A DNA stretch of 64,000 nucleotides from JAFGCY01 sp964609245 (GTDB lineage Bacteria; 4484-113; JAFGCY01). The position numbers were made by a program, and so were the translations under genes. This document shows positions 33,834 through 42,843 of the stretch, one piece after another. Under the pieces are notes generated by a model. The model saw only the letters and a program-made list of their open reading frames with translations. It had not been told where the DNA came from and made no database searches. Numbering within the stretch: the stretch's first letter is position 1; each line of letters opens with the position of its first letter. The stretch is taken from contig CAZSSB010000001.1 in assembly GCA_964609245.1 (NCBI GenBank), positions 90,099 to 154,098 of the forward strand. Reading direction: 5' to 3'.

Positions 33834-34538
33834 CTACAGGTCGGCGGTGATACAGTCCAGCAGCACCTGGCGGATCGCGGTCCCCAGCGCCCTGTATCCA
33901 CCGGCCGGGTCCTCGGCCCATAACTCCGCCGCCGTTCGCAGCGCGCGGTGATTCTCCGTATCCGGCTCTTCCGGTCCGATCAGCTGCCCCAGCAGCTTGA
34001 GCGCGCCGCGGCGCTCGGCCTCCAACTCGTCGGCCGGCGCCTCCGCCTGCGCGCGGTTGAAACCCGCCAGGCGCACCCAGCGCACCAGGGGCGTGGCCCA
34101 CAGGTTCTCCAGGTCCAGGCCGCCGTGGACGACGGGTTGATCCATCGTCTGCAGAAACTGGATCACGTCCAGCACGTCGGCGGCCAGGCGCACGCGGTCG
34201 GTGGCGGGCAGCGAGTCCAGCAGCGTCGCCGTCAGCGGCTGCTCCGCCTGCCAGGCGAACAGCAGGAAGGGGGTGGAGGAAGCCTGCGGCTCATCGACCA
34301 GCTGCAGGACGTGGGGGTGCTGGATCCCTCCCAGAATCGCGTGTTCGGCGGCGATCCGCTGGTCGGATTCGGCGGTACCGTCCGGGCACTTGATCCAGAA
34401 GCGCTGCCCGGTGCCGCGATCGCGACCCAGGTAGACGGGTTCCGTAGTGGTAACCAGGTCCAGCCGGGACTCCAGCAGGAAGCCCGCCTGAACGACGTCC
34501 GGTGCTCCGGTTACCTCGGTGGCACGTGCGGTGAACAT
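33834..34538 (-). CDS. pseudokinase (degenerate Ser/Thr kinase fold)
   Basis: The 234-residue protein has a kinase-like layout. The VAIK-type Lys50 is in RFWIKCPDG and helix-C Glu65 is in AAEHAIL. The catalytic loop reads VHGGLDLENLW, so HGD is changed to HGG with Asn145 kept. The DFG motif is GFN (LAGFNRAQ). Both catalytic Asp residues are thus Gly, so phosphotransfer is unlikely although nucleotide binding is possible. The C-lobe is short. No transmembrane segment is seen. It is first in an operon with the giant TPR protein, suggesting a regulatory or scaffold role. Confidence 0.75.
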   Translation of the reverse strand: MFTARATEVTGAPDVVQAGFLLESRLDLVTTTEPVYLGRDRGTGQRFWIKCPDGTAESDQRIAAEHAILGGIQHPHVLQLVDEPQASSTPFLLFAWQAEQPLTATLLDSLPATDRVRLAADVLDVIQFLQTMDQPVVHGGLDLENLWATPLVRWVRLAGFNRAQAEAPADELEAERRGALKLLGQLIGPEEPDTENHRALRTAAELWAEDPAGGYRALGTAIRQVLLDCITADL

Positions 34539-34697
34539 GCGCCTGTCTTCTCCTCCAGAGGAGGATTCTACCTAGTACTGCATCAACCCTCGATAACGCA
34601 TGCCGCCCAAGCGGCGTGACTTCAGTCCACGAAATACATAACTACGGTGACCGCTGTCCGTCATGAAACCCTGACGCGACTCAATCGGCTACCCACA

Positions 34698-34703
34698 ATT
34701 ATA
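34698..34703 (-). promoter_or_regulatory. possible -10 box for the pseudokinase-TPR operon
   Basis: A perfect TATAAT lies on the minus strand in AT-rich DNA about 160 bases upstream of the pseudokinase start. No good -35 is found at 16-18 bases, so this is weak. Confidence 0.3.
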
Positions 34704-34776
34704 TCTGAGTGGCGCCGCCGATAAACGGTTTCAACGCAGGTTTAACCGAATCCCCGGCTTGAGCCTGTGGCTGTGA

Positions 34777-34808
34777 CTGGGGCCCACCTGAGATCAGGCG
34801 GGCCCCAG
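34777..34808 (-). terminator. terminator-like hairpin after flgE
   Basis: CTGGGGCCC and GGGCCCCAG form a perfect 9-bp stem enclosing a second hairpin (CCTGA-GA-TCAGG), 25 bases after the flgE stop. There is no T-tract. Confidence 0.5.
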
Positions 34809-34832
34809 TGCGGCTACCGGCGCTGACGCCGG

Positions 34833-37241
34833 CTACCGTTTCAGGTTGACGATCTCGTTGAGGATCTCGTCCTGGGTGGTGAACACGCGGCTGTTGGCCT
34901 GGAGGCCGCGCTGCGTGATGATCAGATTGGTGAATTCCAGCGACATGTCGATGTTGGACTGCTCCACGTAGCCGCTGAACACCACGCCCGCGCCACCGGT
35001 GCCGGGCTGCAGCTTGACCGCCGAGCCCGAGTTGGTGGTGGACTGGAACGTGGTGGCGCCCAGCCGCTGCAGACCCTCGGGGTTGCTGAAGGTCGCCAGT
35101 GACAGCTGCGCGATCGGCCGCCGCTGGCCGTTGTCGAAGAAGGCGATGATCGTGCCGCTGGCGTCGGCCTCGAAGTCGGAGAGCACGCCCATCGCGTAAC
35201 CGTCCTGCTCGCGGGCCGCCGTCGTGGTGGCCGAGGCGAACTGGGTGATGCCGTCAATCATGTTGCCGCCGCCGTCGAAGATCAGATCCACGGACGACTG
35301 CGAGGCGCCGGGGGCGGTGAACTGCACCGGATTGGCGGCGTTGCCGCTGGTGAGCAGGCCGTCGATGCTGAACTCCATGCGGCCGGTGGTATTGGTCAGC
35401 AGGATGTTGGGCTCCTCCGGCAGACTGACCTCGTAGTCCCAGATGTTCTCGTTGACGTGGGTGAACGTGACGGTCAGGTTGTGGGCGTTGCCCAGTGAGT
35501 CGTAGACCAGCCGGCTGGTGGTGTGGCGGAAGGCGTCCTCGGTGCGGAAGGTGGCCTGGCCGGCGCCCAGCTCATCGATGCTGATGTTGACGCCCGGCAG
35601 CAGCGGGAAGGTGGCGCTGGCGCCCTGGATGGCGGTCTGCACCGCGGAGAGCGTGCTGCTGACGTAGTTCTGCGTCGGCGCGCCGTCGGGCGGCGATGCC
35701 ACCAGCAGCGGCGGAATCTCCGGCGTGTAGGCCCAGTCCTCGTAGAACCGCGTCAGCGGCTGCGAGCCGTCGTCGGGGGTGAACACCAGTTCCGCCTGCG
35801 CGTTGATGCCGTTGTCGATGACGCCGACGTCGTTAACCGCGTCCCAGCCGGCCAGTGAGGTCAGGCCCCAGCGCGAGGCGGCGCCGGGCGCCACGCTGTC
35901 GTCGATGTAGATGTCGACGCTCTCATAGCCCGCCAACACGTTGGGTGCCACGCGGGCGGTGTAGTCGGCCTGCTGCTGCTGGCCCTCGAAGGCGTGGGTG
36001 AAGGTGATTGTGCCGTTGGCGTTAGCGGTGGCGACGACCGAGATGTCGGGCGTGTTGTTGATCTCGTTGGCCAGGATCACGGCGTTCTGGGCCGCGGTGT
36101 TGGTGATGGCGTAGGTGTCGGCGAGGGTGACCTGTACGCCGTTGATGAACAGCGAGTCACCCGTCACCGGGGCGTTGACGCCCGTACCGACCGGTACCGA
36201 GGTGGTGTCGGTCGCGGCCTTGGCGTCGGTCACCGTAATCGAGTTGCGTCCGACCAGGAACTTGCCCGGCTCGGTCGCTGCCGCGATCGTGGTGGCCACC
36301 GACGGCAGTCCGGTCAGCGGCGCCAGCGAGGCGTCGATGGTGAACGAGGTGCCGGGGCTCACGGACTGGATGTAGACCTGGTACTCGTTGTTGTCGTTCT
36401 GCACCACGGTGGCCTGCACCTGCTTGTTGAGGATGTCGTTGTAGTTGATCATGTCGGCGATGATCTGGCTGTACTCCTGGGGATCGGCGGCGTTGACGCC
36501 CACCGGGGGCAGCGTCAGGATTTCGCCGTTGATGTCCAGCGTCTCGGTGCCGCCGACCACCGGGTAGTTGAGCGGGTCGTCGTCGACCGGGTTGCCGACC
36601 AGGGTCGCCCAGGGCTGGGCGGCGCCGGCGAAGGTCAGGATCCCCGTGGTGCCGACGCTGGCGGTCTCGTTGTTGGCGCTGCCGTAGCGGAAGCTGGCGC
36701 TGTCGAGGTTGCTGGCGAAGTCCAGCCAGGTCGAGGGCCGGGCCTCGAGCTTCTTGCCGAACTCGATGATGATGTCGCCCGTGCCCTTGCCGGGATCGAC
36801 GGCGGTGCCGTCGGAGTTGAGCTGGTTGTAGCCCTGCAGCCGGTAGCCGTCGCCGGAGACCAGCGCGCCGTTGCGGTCGAGGCTGAAGTTGCCGGCCCGG
36901 GTGTAGATCTCCTGGTTGCCGCTCAGCACGATGAAGAAGCCGGCGCCGTTGATCGCGAAGTCGGTCGGCCGGGCCGTGTTCTCCAGCGCCGACTGCTGCA
37001 TCAGCGTCTGGATCGCCGCGACCTGCATACCGAGGCCGACCTGGCGGGGATTGGTGCCGCCGACGACGTCCGACGGCGCGCTGGCGCCGCGCAGCGTCTG
37101 ACTGAGCACGTCGGCGAACAACAGGCTGGAGCCCTTGTAGCCCGCCGAGTTGACGTTGGCGAGATTGTTGGCGATCACGTCGATGCGCAATTGGTGGTTG
37201 CGCAAGCCGGTCGCCGCAGTGAAGAATGCACTTCCTGCCAT
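34833..37241 (-). CDS. flgE: flagellar hook protein FlgE, long form
   Basis: The conserved N-terminus (GLRNHQLRIDVIANNLANVN, then SAGYKGS) and C-terminus (SLEFTNLIITQRGLQANSRV, then TTQDEILNEIVNL) are those of the rod/hook family. Residues near 90-110 (RPTDFAINGAGFFIV) fit FlgE. At 802 residues it is about twice the enterobacterial length. The extra sequence is in the middle (about 180-560), which would be surface exposed on the hook. It is exported through the flagellar secretion system. It is last in the operon motE-fliK-flgD-TIGR02530-flgE. Confidence 0.93.
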   Translation of the reverse strand: MAGSAFFTAATGLRNHQLRIDVIANNLANVNSAGYKGSSLLFADVLSQTLRGASAPSDVVGGTNPRQVGLGMQVAAIQTLMQQSALENTARPTDFAINGAGFFIVLSGNQEIYTRAGNFSLDRNGALVSGDGYRLQGYNQLNSDGTAVDPGKGTGDIIIEFGKKLEARPSTWLDFASNLDSASFRYGSANNETASVGTTGILTFAGAAQPWATLVGNPVDDDPLNYPVVGGTETLDINGEILTLPPVGVNAADPQEYSQIIADMINYNDILNKQVQATVVQNDNNEYQVYIQSVSPGTSFTIDASLAPLTGLPSVATTIAAATEPGKFLVGRNSITVTDAKAATDTTSVPVGTGVNAPVTGDSLFINGVQVTLADTYAITNTAAQNAVILANEINNTPDISVVATANANGTITFTHAFEGQQQQADYTARVAPNVLAGYESVDIYIDDSVAPGAASRWGLTSLAGWDAVNDVGVIDNGINAQAELVFTPDDGSQPLTRFYEDWAYTPEIPPLLVASPPDGAPTQNYVSSTLSAVQTAIQGASATFPLLPGVNISIDELGAGQATFRTEDAFRHTTSRLVYDSLGNAHNLTVTFTHVNENIWDYEVSLPEEPNILLTNTTGRMEFSIDGLLTSGNAANPVQFTAPGASQSSVDLIFDGGGNMIDGITQFASATTTAAREQDGYAMGVLSDFEADASGTIIAFFDNGQRRPIAQLSLATFSNPEGLQRLGATTFQSTTNSGSAVKLQPGTGGAGVVFSGYVEQSNIDMSLEFTNLIITQRGLQANSRVFTTQDEILNEIVNLKR

Positions 37242-37453
37242 TGATATTCCTCCATGAATAGGGTGGGTGTCCGCGACTGCCTCGGCAGCCTCGGCTCATG
37301 GAGGAGCGGCCCACCGCTGTCGATTGGTGGGTCCCTGGACCTCCCGGCCCCGTCCGCCTGGCTGGCGGGCGGTGCGCGGGTCCGGTCCTCCGCTCCTGAC
37401 TTGTTTTCAAACTGGTCGGCGGCGCGACGAACTGTTCCGTCGTCGGTCGCCGG

Positions 37454-37849
37454 TTATACGAACACTGCGCTGTCGATATTGGTCACCACGTTCTGAGACA
37501 ACTGATCCTGGTCGAAGGCGGTGATGACGGTGCGGCTGGGGATGTTGACGACCATCGCATAGTCGCCGGACACCATCAGGCTGTCGCGGCTGCCCTTGGC
37601 GGCGGCGCGGTCGACGGCGGCCTCGATGCGGGTCAGCTCGGTCGCTCCCAGTTCGATGCCGCGGCTCTCCAGCCGGCGCACCGCGTGGGCGCTGAACTTG
37701 ACGCCCGCCGCCGTGCGCAGCGATTCATCGAGAAGCTGTCGAAACGCAAGCCCGTTCAGGTCCGCCTGCGGTCGGGCCGCGGTGCTTGACTGCGACCTCG
37801 AGTGTGCGGCGGACTGAACCGGCTGTCCCGGCAGCAGTTTGTCGATCAC
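37454..37849 (-). CDS. flagellar operon protein, TIGR02530 type
   Basis: The 131-residue protein fits the small family commonly found between flgD and flgE: FSAHAVRRLESRGIELGATE, RIEAAVDRAAAKGSRDSLM, and DYAMVVNIPSRTVITAFD. The N-terminal 35 residues are a variable Ser/Ala-rich stretch. Its ATG overlaps the flgD stop by four bases. It probably helps hook assembly, but its exact role is not established. A gap of about 210 bases without a gene separates it from flgE. Confidence 0.85.
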   Translation of the reverse strand: MIDKLLPGQPVQSAAHSRSQSSTAARPQADLNGLAFRQLLDESLRTAAGVKFSAHAVRRLESRGIELGATELTRIEAAVDRAAAKGSRDSLMVSGDYAMVVNIPSRTVITAFDQDQLSQNVVTNIDSAVFV

Positions 37850-38379
37850 GACTCCTCACCTCCTTGCTCCTCCCCGGCCAGCTCCTCCAGCTGCTCCAGC
37901 TGCTCGCTTAGCAGGGCCTCGTCCTCGGGCGAGATGTCGTCGACGGTCAGCACCTGATCGAGCAGCAGCAGCTTGTCGCCGACCTTCAGCGTCGCGGCGC
38001 CCTCAAGCACCTCGACGCGCTCGACGTAGCCCGTCACCGACTCGTTGTTGGCGTCCAGCCCTTCCACGTAGCTGCCGATCAGCATCGCGGCTTCGCCCAG
38101 GCGCGACGAGGCCATCGATTCCTCCAGCAGGCCGTTGATGCTGATCAGCTGCTCGAGGCTGTTGATCGCCGCCAGCTGCTGGGTGAACTCCCCGCTGTCG
38201 GTCGGATTCATCGGGTCCTGGTTCTTGAGCTGCTCGATCATCAGCCGCATGAAGCTCTGGCTGTCACTGATCTCGTTGGGGTCGCTGACGACCGGATTCT
38301 CTGGGTCCGGGTTGACCACGATCCGCGAGTTGGCCTCGCCGACGAACTGGATGCTGTCCCCGGCATTTACTCCGCTCAT
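37846..38379 (-). CDS. flgD: flagellar hook-capping protein FlgD
   Basis: The N-terminal signature FMRLMIEQLKNQDPMNPTDS and SLEQLISINGLLEESM identify FlgD, the cap that guides FlgE polymerisation. The C-terminal half (YVERVEVLEGAATLKVGDKL) is short, and an acidic tail (ISPEDEALLSEQLEQLEEL) replaces the usual Fn3-like domain. It is exported to the growing hook tip. It lies 17 bases after fliK and overlaps the next gene. Confidence 0.92.
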   Translation of the reverse strand: MSGVNAGDSIQFVGEANSRIVVNPDPENPVVSDPNEISDSQSFMRLMIEQLKNQDPMNPTDSGEFTQQLAAINSLEQLISINGLLEESMASSRLGEAAMLIGSYVEGLDANNESVTGYVERVEVLEGAATLKVGDKLLLLDQVLTVDDISPEDEALLSEQLEQLEELAGEEQGGEES

Positions 38380-38396
38380 AGTACGGTCTCCTTGGC

Positions 38397-40454
38397 TCAG
38401 CCGCCGCGGCTGAGCGGGGATGTCTGCTTGACCGCCGGCTCGATGACCGGGGTTGATCTGCTGGCGCTGCCCTCCTGGCGGGCGGCGCTATCTTCGTCGC
38501 TGTGCTCCTGCTGCTGGCGTCCGCCGGAGCGCTCGCCGTCGCCCTCGATCTCCACGATCTGCAGTTCGACGACGTACAGGCCGGCTTCCTCCAGGCTCTG
38601 GCGCAGGGCGTCCATGCTGTCCTTCAGCTGCTCCTTGGGCACGTTCGCCGCTACGGCCAGCTGCATCGCCACCGCGTCGCCGCGGACCGAGATGTTGACG
38701 AACATCTTGCCAAGGCTCGGCGGGTTCAGATCGAGGTGCGCGTTGTACAGGCCGTTGCCCGCGTTGCGCGCCTGCTCGACCTTGTCGAACAGCTGCTCCA
38801 GCAGCTGCTGATACTGCAGGCCCTGGTAGGGTGCGATCTCGAAGCGCGTACCGACGAACTCCATCAGTTGCGCCGGCAGCTGTGCGGCCTGGGGCTGGAT
38901 CGCCGTCAGGTCCAGCTCGACGGTCGCAAGCCCGCTGGCGGTCGGCAGTGGCTCCAGCCGCTGAGGTTCCAGCCGCTGGGGCTGCTGGGCCAGCAGGGCC
39001 TGGTCAGGCGAATCGGGCGCCAGTTGTACCAGCGCCTGGTCCGCGGTCCAGCCGTTGCTCGCCAGCGGCTGGGCGGCGGCGTTGGCCGTGCCGCCGGTAC
39101 CGCCGGACACGGCCGGTGCCGTTACTGCCGGTGTCGACTTGCGCACTGGCGTCTGGTCGGCGCCCAGCATCCTTCGCAGCTGCGTGTCGGCCGTTAGGGC
39201 CTGTGCCGCCGGCTGGCCGTCCGATGTGGATACCGCGGTCAGCTCAGCGGCTGTCGCCGCGGGCGGCTGGGCCGTCTTCGCGGTGGCGGTGAAGGACCTG
39301 TCGGCCGCGGTCACCGCGACCGTCGGATTGGATGGGGACGGGTTGACGACTGCCTCAGTCTCGCCACCGATCGGCAGACCGGCTGTAGCCGGCGTCGCAG
39401 TCAGTTGGGGCTGCGAGGCGGCCGCGGGTGTCGGGCTGGCGGGTACCGGCTGAGGCTGCGTGCTGGTCAGATTCGGCGCGATCGCTTGGCCGTCCGCCGT
39501 GATGGCGGGCAGCGCCGCGTCGAGCCGGCTGATCGTCAGCTGGGCGCTGAGTGCCGCACTGCTGCCGCCGGTCGTCTCGACCGTCACGTTGTACGTCTGG
39601 GTCGCCGCCGGCTGCAGCATGGACTGCTCGGTCGCCGGCTGCGGCTGAGCAGCCTGCAGGCTGAGTCTGACGGTCGAACCGTCCGATGCCGTCAGCTCGC
39701 TGGTCAGGACCGGTGGAGCGGTCTGCACCGCCTCCGTGCCGGGCTGGCCTGCGCCAATCACGCCCGCCGTCGCGAACCACTTGATGCTCGCCGGGGCGGC
39801 CGCCAGTTCAGCTGCGCCCGCCAGGATCGACCCGGTTGGCGTTTGGGTGCCGCTGGCGGCGGTCGCCAGGGACATGGTCCGGCCGGCGGCGTCGGTTTGA
39901 CCTGCTGTCGCGGACCATGGCAGGCTCAGGCTGAGGCCCAGGGCCGAGGTCAGCACGGGCTGGCTGGACTCCACCGCGACTTGGGCGTCGGAGCCGCCCA
40001 GCACCGCGGCGAGATCGGCCAGCAGCTGCCGCCACCCGGCCAGCAGTGTCAGGACGGTCTCGGCCGGCGCCTGCGGAGCAGCCGGTTGCGGACTGCCCGC
40101 GGCGAGCGCCTCGCCGGTGTCCTGACTGTAGTCAGACGGAAGCTCGGCTGCGCCGTATTGGCCCAGTAGAGCGGCCAGGCATTCGGTTAGCGCTCTGAGC
40201 AGGCCGTCGGCGCTGCTAGGCTGCGCGGATGTCCCGTCGCCCGCCGTGAGGCTTGGCGGTGCCAGGCCATCACCGATGGTCACTGCCAGTTCGCTGTTCG
40301 GCTGTTGTTCCAGGCTGGCCAGCTCGGGCTGCACGTACTGCTGGAGCGCCAGCAGGAATCCATCCGCGGGCTGTGACTCGCTGCTTGAAACCGTGGGCAG
40401 GCCCGCGATCTCGCTGGAAGCCTGGATCAGGGTAATCAGGTTTGCCGCGTTCAC
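38397..40454 (-). CDS. fliK: flagellar hook-length control protein FliK
   Basis: The first 500 residues are a low-complexity Ala/Gln/Pro/Thr-rich ruler region. The C-terminal domain (about 540-650) has the FliK pattern (LDLNPPSLGKMFVNISVRG, QLAVAANVPKEQLKDSMDAL, GLYVVELQIVEIEGD). FliK sets hook length and switches export specificity through FlhB. The ruler region is long, which fits a long hook built from the large FlgE. It lies upstream of flgD. Confidence 0.92.
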   Translation of the reverse strand: MNAANLITLIQASSEIAGLPTVSSSESQPADGFLLALQQYVQPELASLEQQPNSELAVTIGDGLAPPSLTAGDGTSAQPSSADGLLRALTECLAALLGQYGAAELPSDYSQDTGEALAAGSPQPAAPQAPAETVLTLLAGWRQLLADLAAVLGGSDAQVAVESSQPVLTSALGLSLSLPWSATAGQTDAAGRTMSLATAASGTQTPTGSILAGAAELAAAPASIKWFATAGVIGAGQPGTEAVQTAPPVLTSELTASDGSTVRLSLQAAQPQPATEQSMLQPAATQTYNVTVETTGGSSAALSAQLTISRLDAALPAITADGQAIAPNLTSTQPQPVPASPTPAAASQPQLTATPATAGLPIGGETEAVVNPSPSNPTVAVTAADRSFTATAKTAQPPAATAAELTAVSTSDGQPAAQALTADTQLRRMLGADQTPVRKSTPAVTAPAVSGGTGGTANAAAQPLASNGWTADQALVQLAPDSPDQALLAQQPQRLEPQRLEPLPTASGLATVELDLTAIQPQAAQLPAQLMEFVGTRFEIAPYQGLQYQQLLEQLFDKVEQARNAGNGLYNAHLDLNPPSLGKMFVNISVRGDAVAMQLAVAANVPKEQLKDSMDALRQSLEEAGLYVVELQIVEIEGDGERSGGRQQQEHSDEDSAARQEGSASRSTPVIEPAVKQTSPLSRGG

Positions 40455-40482
40455 ATTCTCACCTCCTTGTGAGTGGATTCGG

Positions 40483-40500
40483 CACCGGCTTCGCCCGGTG
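40483..40500 (-). terminator. small hairpin between the MotE-like gene and fliK
   Basis: CACCGG and CCGGTG form a 6-bp stem with loop CTTCGC just after the stop of the upstream gene. It may attenuate or stabilise the operon mRNA; it has no T-tract. Confidence 0.3.
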
Positions 40501-40501
40501 G

Positions 40502-41155
40502 TTACGCCACGTTTGAATCCGGCGGTGGACGGCCGCTGCCGCTGCTCGCCGGGGGTGCGCCGCCTTCCTCCATGGTGTCCGCGGGGCTGCTTTCATCAGC
40601 CGCGGGTGGCGGCTCGGCAGCCGGCTCGGAGCCGGCTGTATCAGGTTGCATCTCGGTAGTATCCTCGCCGGAAGCTGGCGGCGGCACGTCCGGGACCGCC
40701 CGGCCAAGCGCCAGTAGTTCCTCAATCCACCGCGCGGCCATGGCCGGATCGGCCTCCTCCAGGATGCGTGCCAGGTCGCGCTCGTGCAGTGTGGCCAGCA
40801 GGCCGCGCGCGGACTCAGGTTCCAGCTCGGCCAGCAGGTGCGCCGCGGCCCGGCCGTCCATCCGCGCCAGTGCCTGCCCCAGCTCTCGCTGCGGATCAGG
40901 CTGATATTGCTCCGCCGTCGGTGCGCCCGGATCGGTTTCGGTTGCCGGGTCGGGCGCAGGCGGCTCGGGCGGGAACAGCTGGGGTGCGGTGCCGCCGCGG
41001 GCGGACGCGGACTTGCCGCCGGCCGGCGAGGCCACCAGAGCCCCGAAGTCGATGGCGCCGCGCTGAATCTGAGTCAGCAGCGCGATCACCGCCACCAAGG
41101 CCAGCAGGCCCGCCAACGCGGCGTTGGAATAGCCCGGCCGTGGGCGCGCACCCAT
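40502..41155 (-). CDS. motE: MotE-like flagellar protein
   Basis: About 217 residues with one N-terminal membrane helix (ALAGLLALVAVIALLTQI), a Pro-rich linker and an MgtE-N-like helical domain (ELGQALARMDGRAAAHLLAE, LEEADPAMAARWIEELLAL). The tail is Pro/Ser/Glu-rich. This layout matches MotE-type proteins encoded before fliK that support motor assembly or stator function. ATG at 41155 is preferred; a TTG at 41221 gives a longer form. It is first in the hook operon. The symbol is by family resemblance. Confidence 0.7.
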   Translation of the reverse strand: MGARPRPGYSNAALAGLLALVAVIALLTQIQRGAIDFGALVASPAGGKSASARGGTAPQLFPPEPPAPDPATETDPGAPTAEQYQPDPQRELGQALARMDGRAAAHLLAELEPESARGLLATLHERDLARILEEADPAMAARWIEELLALGRAVPDVPPPASGEDTTEMQPDTAGSEPAAEPPPAADESSPADTMEEGGAPPASSGSGRPPPDSNVA

Positions 41156-41265
41156 GACTACACGGGCTTGCGCGGACCGACCCGGCCCGAATGCGGTTTG
41201 CTCAATACTCCCCAACGTCAATCATATCGGCGCCGGGGCCGGGCGCTTGAGCCCGCGGGCTGGGA

Positions 41266-41619
41266 CTAGTCGCGGTAGATGATGATGTTCTTGGTCATCG
41301 TCTTGCCGGGCGACAGGTTGAACTCCCCGCAGTCGTTGCGCAGTTCGCCGCCGCCGACCGGGACAGTCTTGATGATGTATCTGCCCGGCTCCACGCTCTT
41401 GAACATGAAGTTGCCCTTGTCATCGGCGTTCTCACTGGTCACCAGCGTTCCCGTCTCGGCGTCGATTAGCTGCACGGCGATGAAGCCCTGGCCCTGGCCC
41501 CCCTCGTTCATCAGCTGGCCGGCGATGTTGCCCGGGATATTGCCGACGACGTTGCAGGATCCCAGCGCAAACGTCGCCAGGATCAGGCAGGCTGTCATAG
41601 TCATATACAGTGTCTTCAC
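41266..41619 (-). CDS. small carboxypeptidase-regulatory-like lipoprotein
   Basis: The 117-residue precursor has lipobox LGSC (Cys22), a Gly-rich linker, and one beta-sandwich resembling carboxypeptidase-regulatory or prealbumin-like domains (AVQLIDAETGTLVTSENADD, MFKSVEPGRYIIKTVPVGGG). Two further Cys may not pair. It follows purM on the same strand by 12 bases. The lipoprotein at 44.1-44.5 kb has the same architecture, so both may be envelope binding modules. Function unknown. Confidence 0.75.
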   Translation of the reverse strand: MKTLYMTMTACLILATFALGSCNVVGNIPGNIAGQLMNEGGQGQGFIAVQLIDAETGTLVTSENADDKGNFMFKSVEPGRYIIKTVPVGGGELRNDCGEFNLSPGKTMTKNIIIYRD

Positions 41620-41631
41620 GATTTCCTCACT

Positions 41632-42678
41632 TCACGCGCGCCAAATGAACCGGCTGCCACCGTCGCTGCGGGCGACATCACCGATCACGGCTGCGCCGTA
41701 TTGCCGTTCCTTGCAGAATTCCATGACCTGGTCGGCCTCGTCGCTCTTGGCCACCACCACGAAGCCCACACCCATGTTGAAGACGTGCCACATCTCATCA
41801 TCCGTGACGCGGCCCCGGCGCTGGATTATATCAAAGACGGGCGGCCGGTCGATTCCGTTCCGGTCGATTCGGGCCGCCAGCTCCGCGGGCAGCACCCGCG
41901 GCACGTTGTCGATCAGGCCACCGCCGCTGATGTGGGCCGCGGCCGCGATGCTGAAACGTTCCGTCAGGGCCATCATCTCGTTGGCGTAGCAGCGGGTGGG
42001 GCGCAGCAGGGCATCGCGGAGGGAAGTGCCCAGGCTGGGATCGACCGCCAGCCACTCGTCGTCGGTCATGTCGGCCAGCGCCCTGCGTGCCAGTGAGAAC
42101 CCGTTGCAGTGCACGCCGGTGCTACTGAGGCCGATCAGCACGTCGCCGGCGCTGACCTGCTGCGGGCCGTTCATCCGGTCGCGGTCGACCAACCCGACGG
42201 CGAAGCCGACCAGATCGAAGTCCCCCGGGCTGTAAACATCGTTCATCTCAGCGACTTCGCCGCCGATCAGCGCACAGTCGATCTCCTGGCAGCCAGCGGC
42301 AACTCCGCTGACGATCGCCGCCACTTCGTCCGGCACGACCTTGTTGAGCGCCAGGTAATCGAGAAAGAACAGCGGGCGAGCACCGCTGACAATGATGTCG
42401 TTGACCACGCAGCCGACGACGTCGCGGCCGGCCCACTCCCAGGTGCGAAAGCGCGAGTGGAGGATCGTCTTGGTGCCGAGGCTGTCCGTGCTGTTGACCA
42501 GCACGGGTTGCGCGAAGCCATCCAGCTGCGGCGCGAAGGCCGCGCCGAAGGCGCCGACGCCGGCCAGCACTTCCGGCCCGTGGGTGGCCTCCACGGCCGC
42601 CCGAAACCGCGCGATGGCCTCATCCTGAGCGGCAATGCTGACGCCGGTTGCTTCGTAGGTCAGCGGCTTATCCGGCAT
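41632..42678 (-). CDS. purM: phosphoribosylformylglycinamidine cyclo-ligase PurM
   Basis: The 348-residue enzyme closes the imidazole ring in purine synthesis using ATP. It has the family pattern: DSLGTKTILHSRF, VGCVVNDIIVSGARPLFFLD, LIGGEVAEMNDVYSPGDFDL, GLSSTGVHCNGFSLARR, and HISGGGLIDNVPRVLP. The C-terminus (FNMGVGFVVVAKSDEADQVM) is also typical. GGEVAEM replaces the more usual GGETAEM. Length is normal. No other pur gene is nearby. Confidence 0.95.
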   Translation of the reverse strand: MPDKPLTYEATGVSIAAQDEAIARFRAAVEATHGPEVLAGVGAFGAAFAPQLDGFAQPVLVNSTDSLGTKTILHSRFRTWEWAGRDVVGCVVNDIIVSGARPLFFLDYLALNKVVPDEVAAIVSGVAAGCQEIDCALIGGEVAEMNDVYSPGDFDLVGFAVGLVDRDRMNGPQQVSAGDVLIGLSSTGVHCNGFSLARRALADMTDDEWLAVDPSLGTSLRDALLRPTRCYANEMMALTERFSIAAAAHISGGGLIDNVPRVLPAELAARIDRNGIDRPPVFDIIQRRGRVTDDEMWHVFNMGVGFVVVAKSDEADQVMEFCKERQYGAAVIGDVARSDGGSRFIWRA

Positions 42679-42843
42679 GCTCCGGCCTCCCTGTTGCCTG
42701 GGCGTTCACCGGAGCGCATGATACCAGAGTGCAACGCACGCTATACTTGCCTCCGTGCAGACCAGGCGCCACCGGTGGCCGGCCTGCGCACGTGCAACAA
42801 TGAGGGCACCGCCGTCGCCAGGCGGCGGCCAGGAGGAAGCCAG

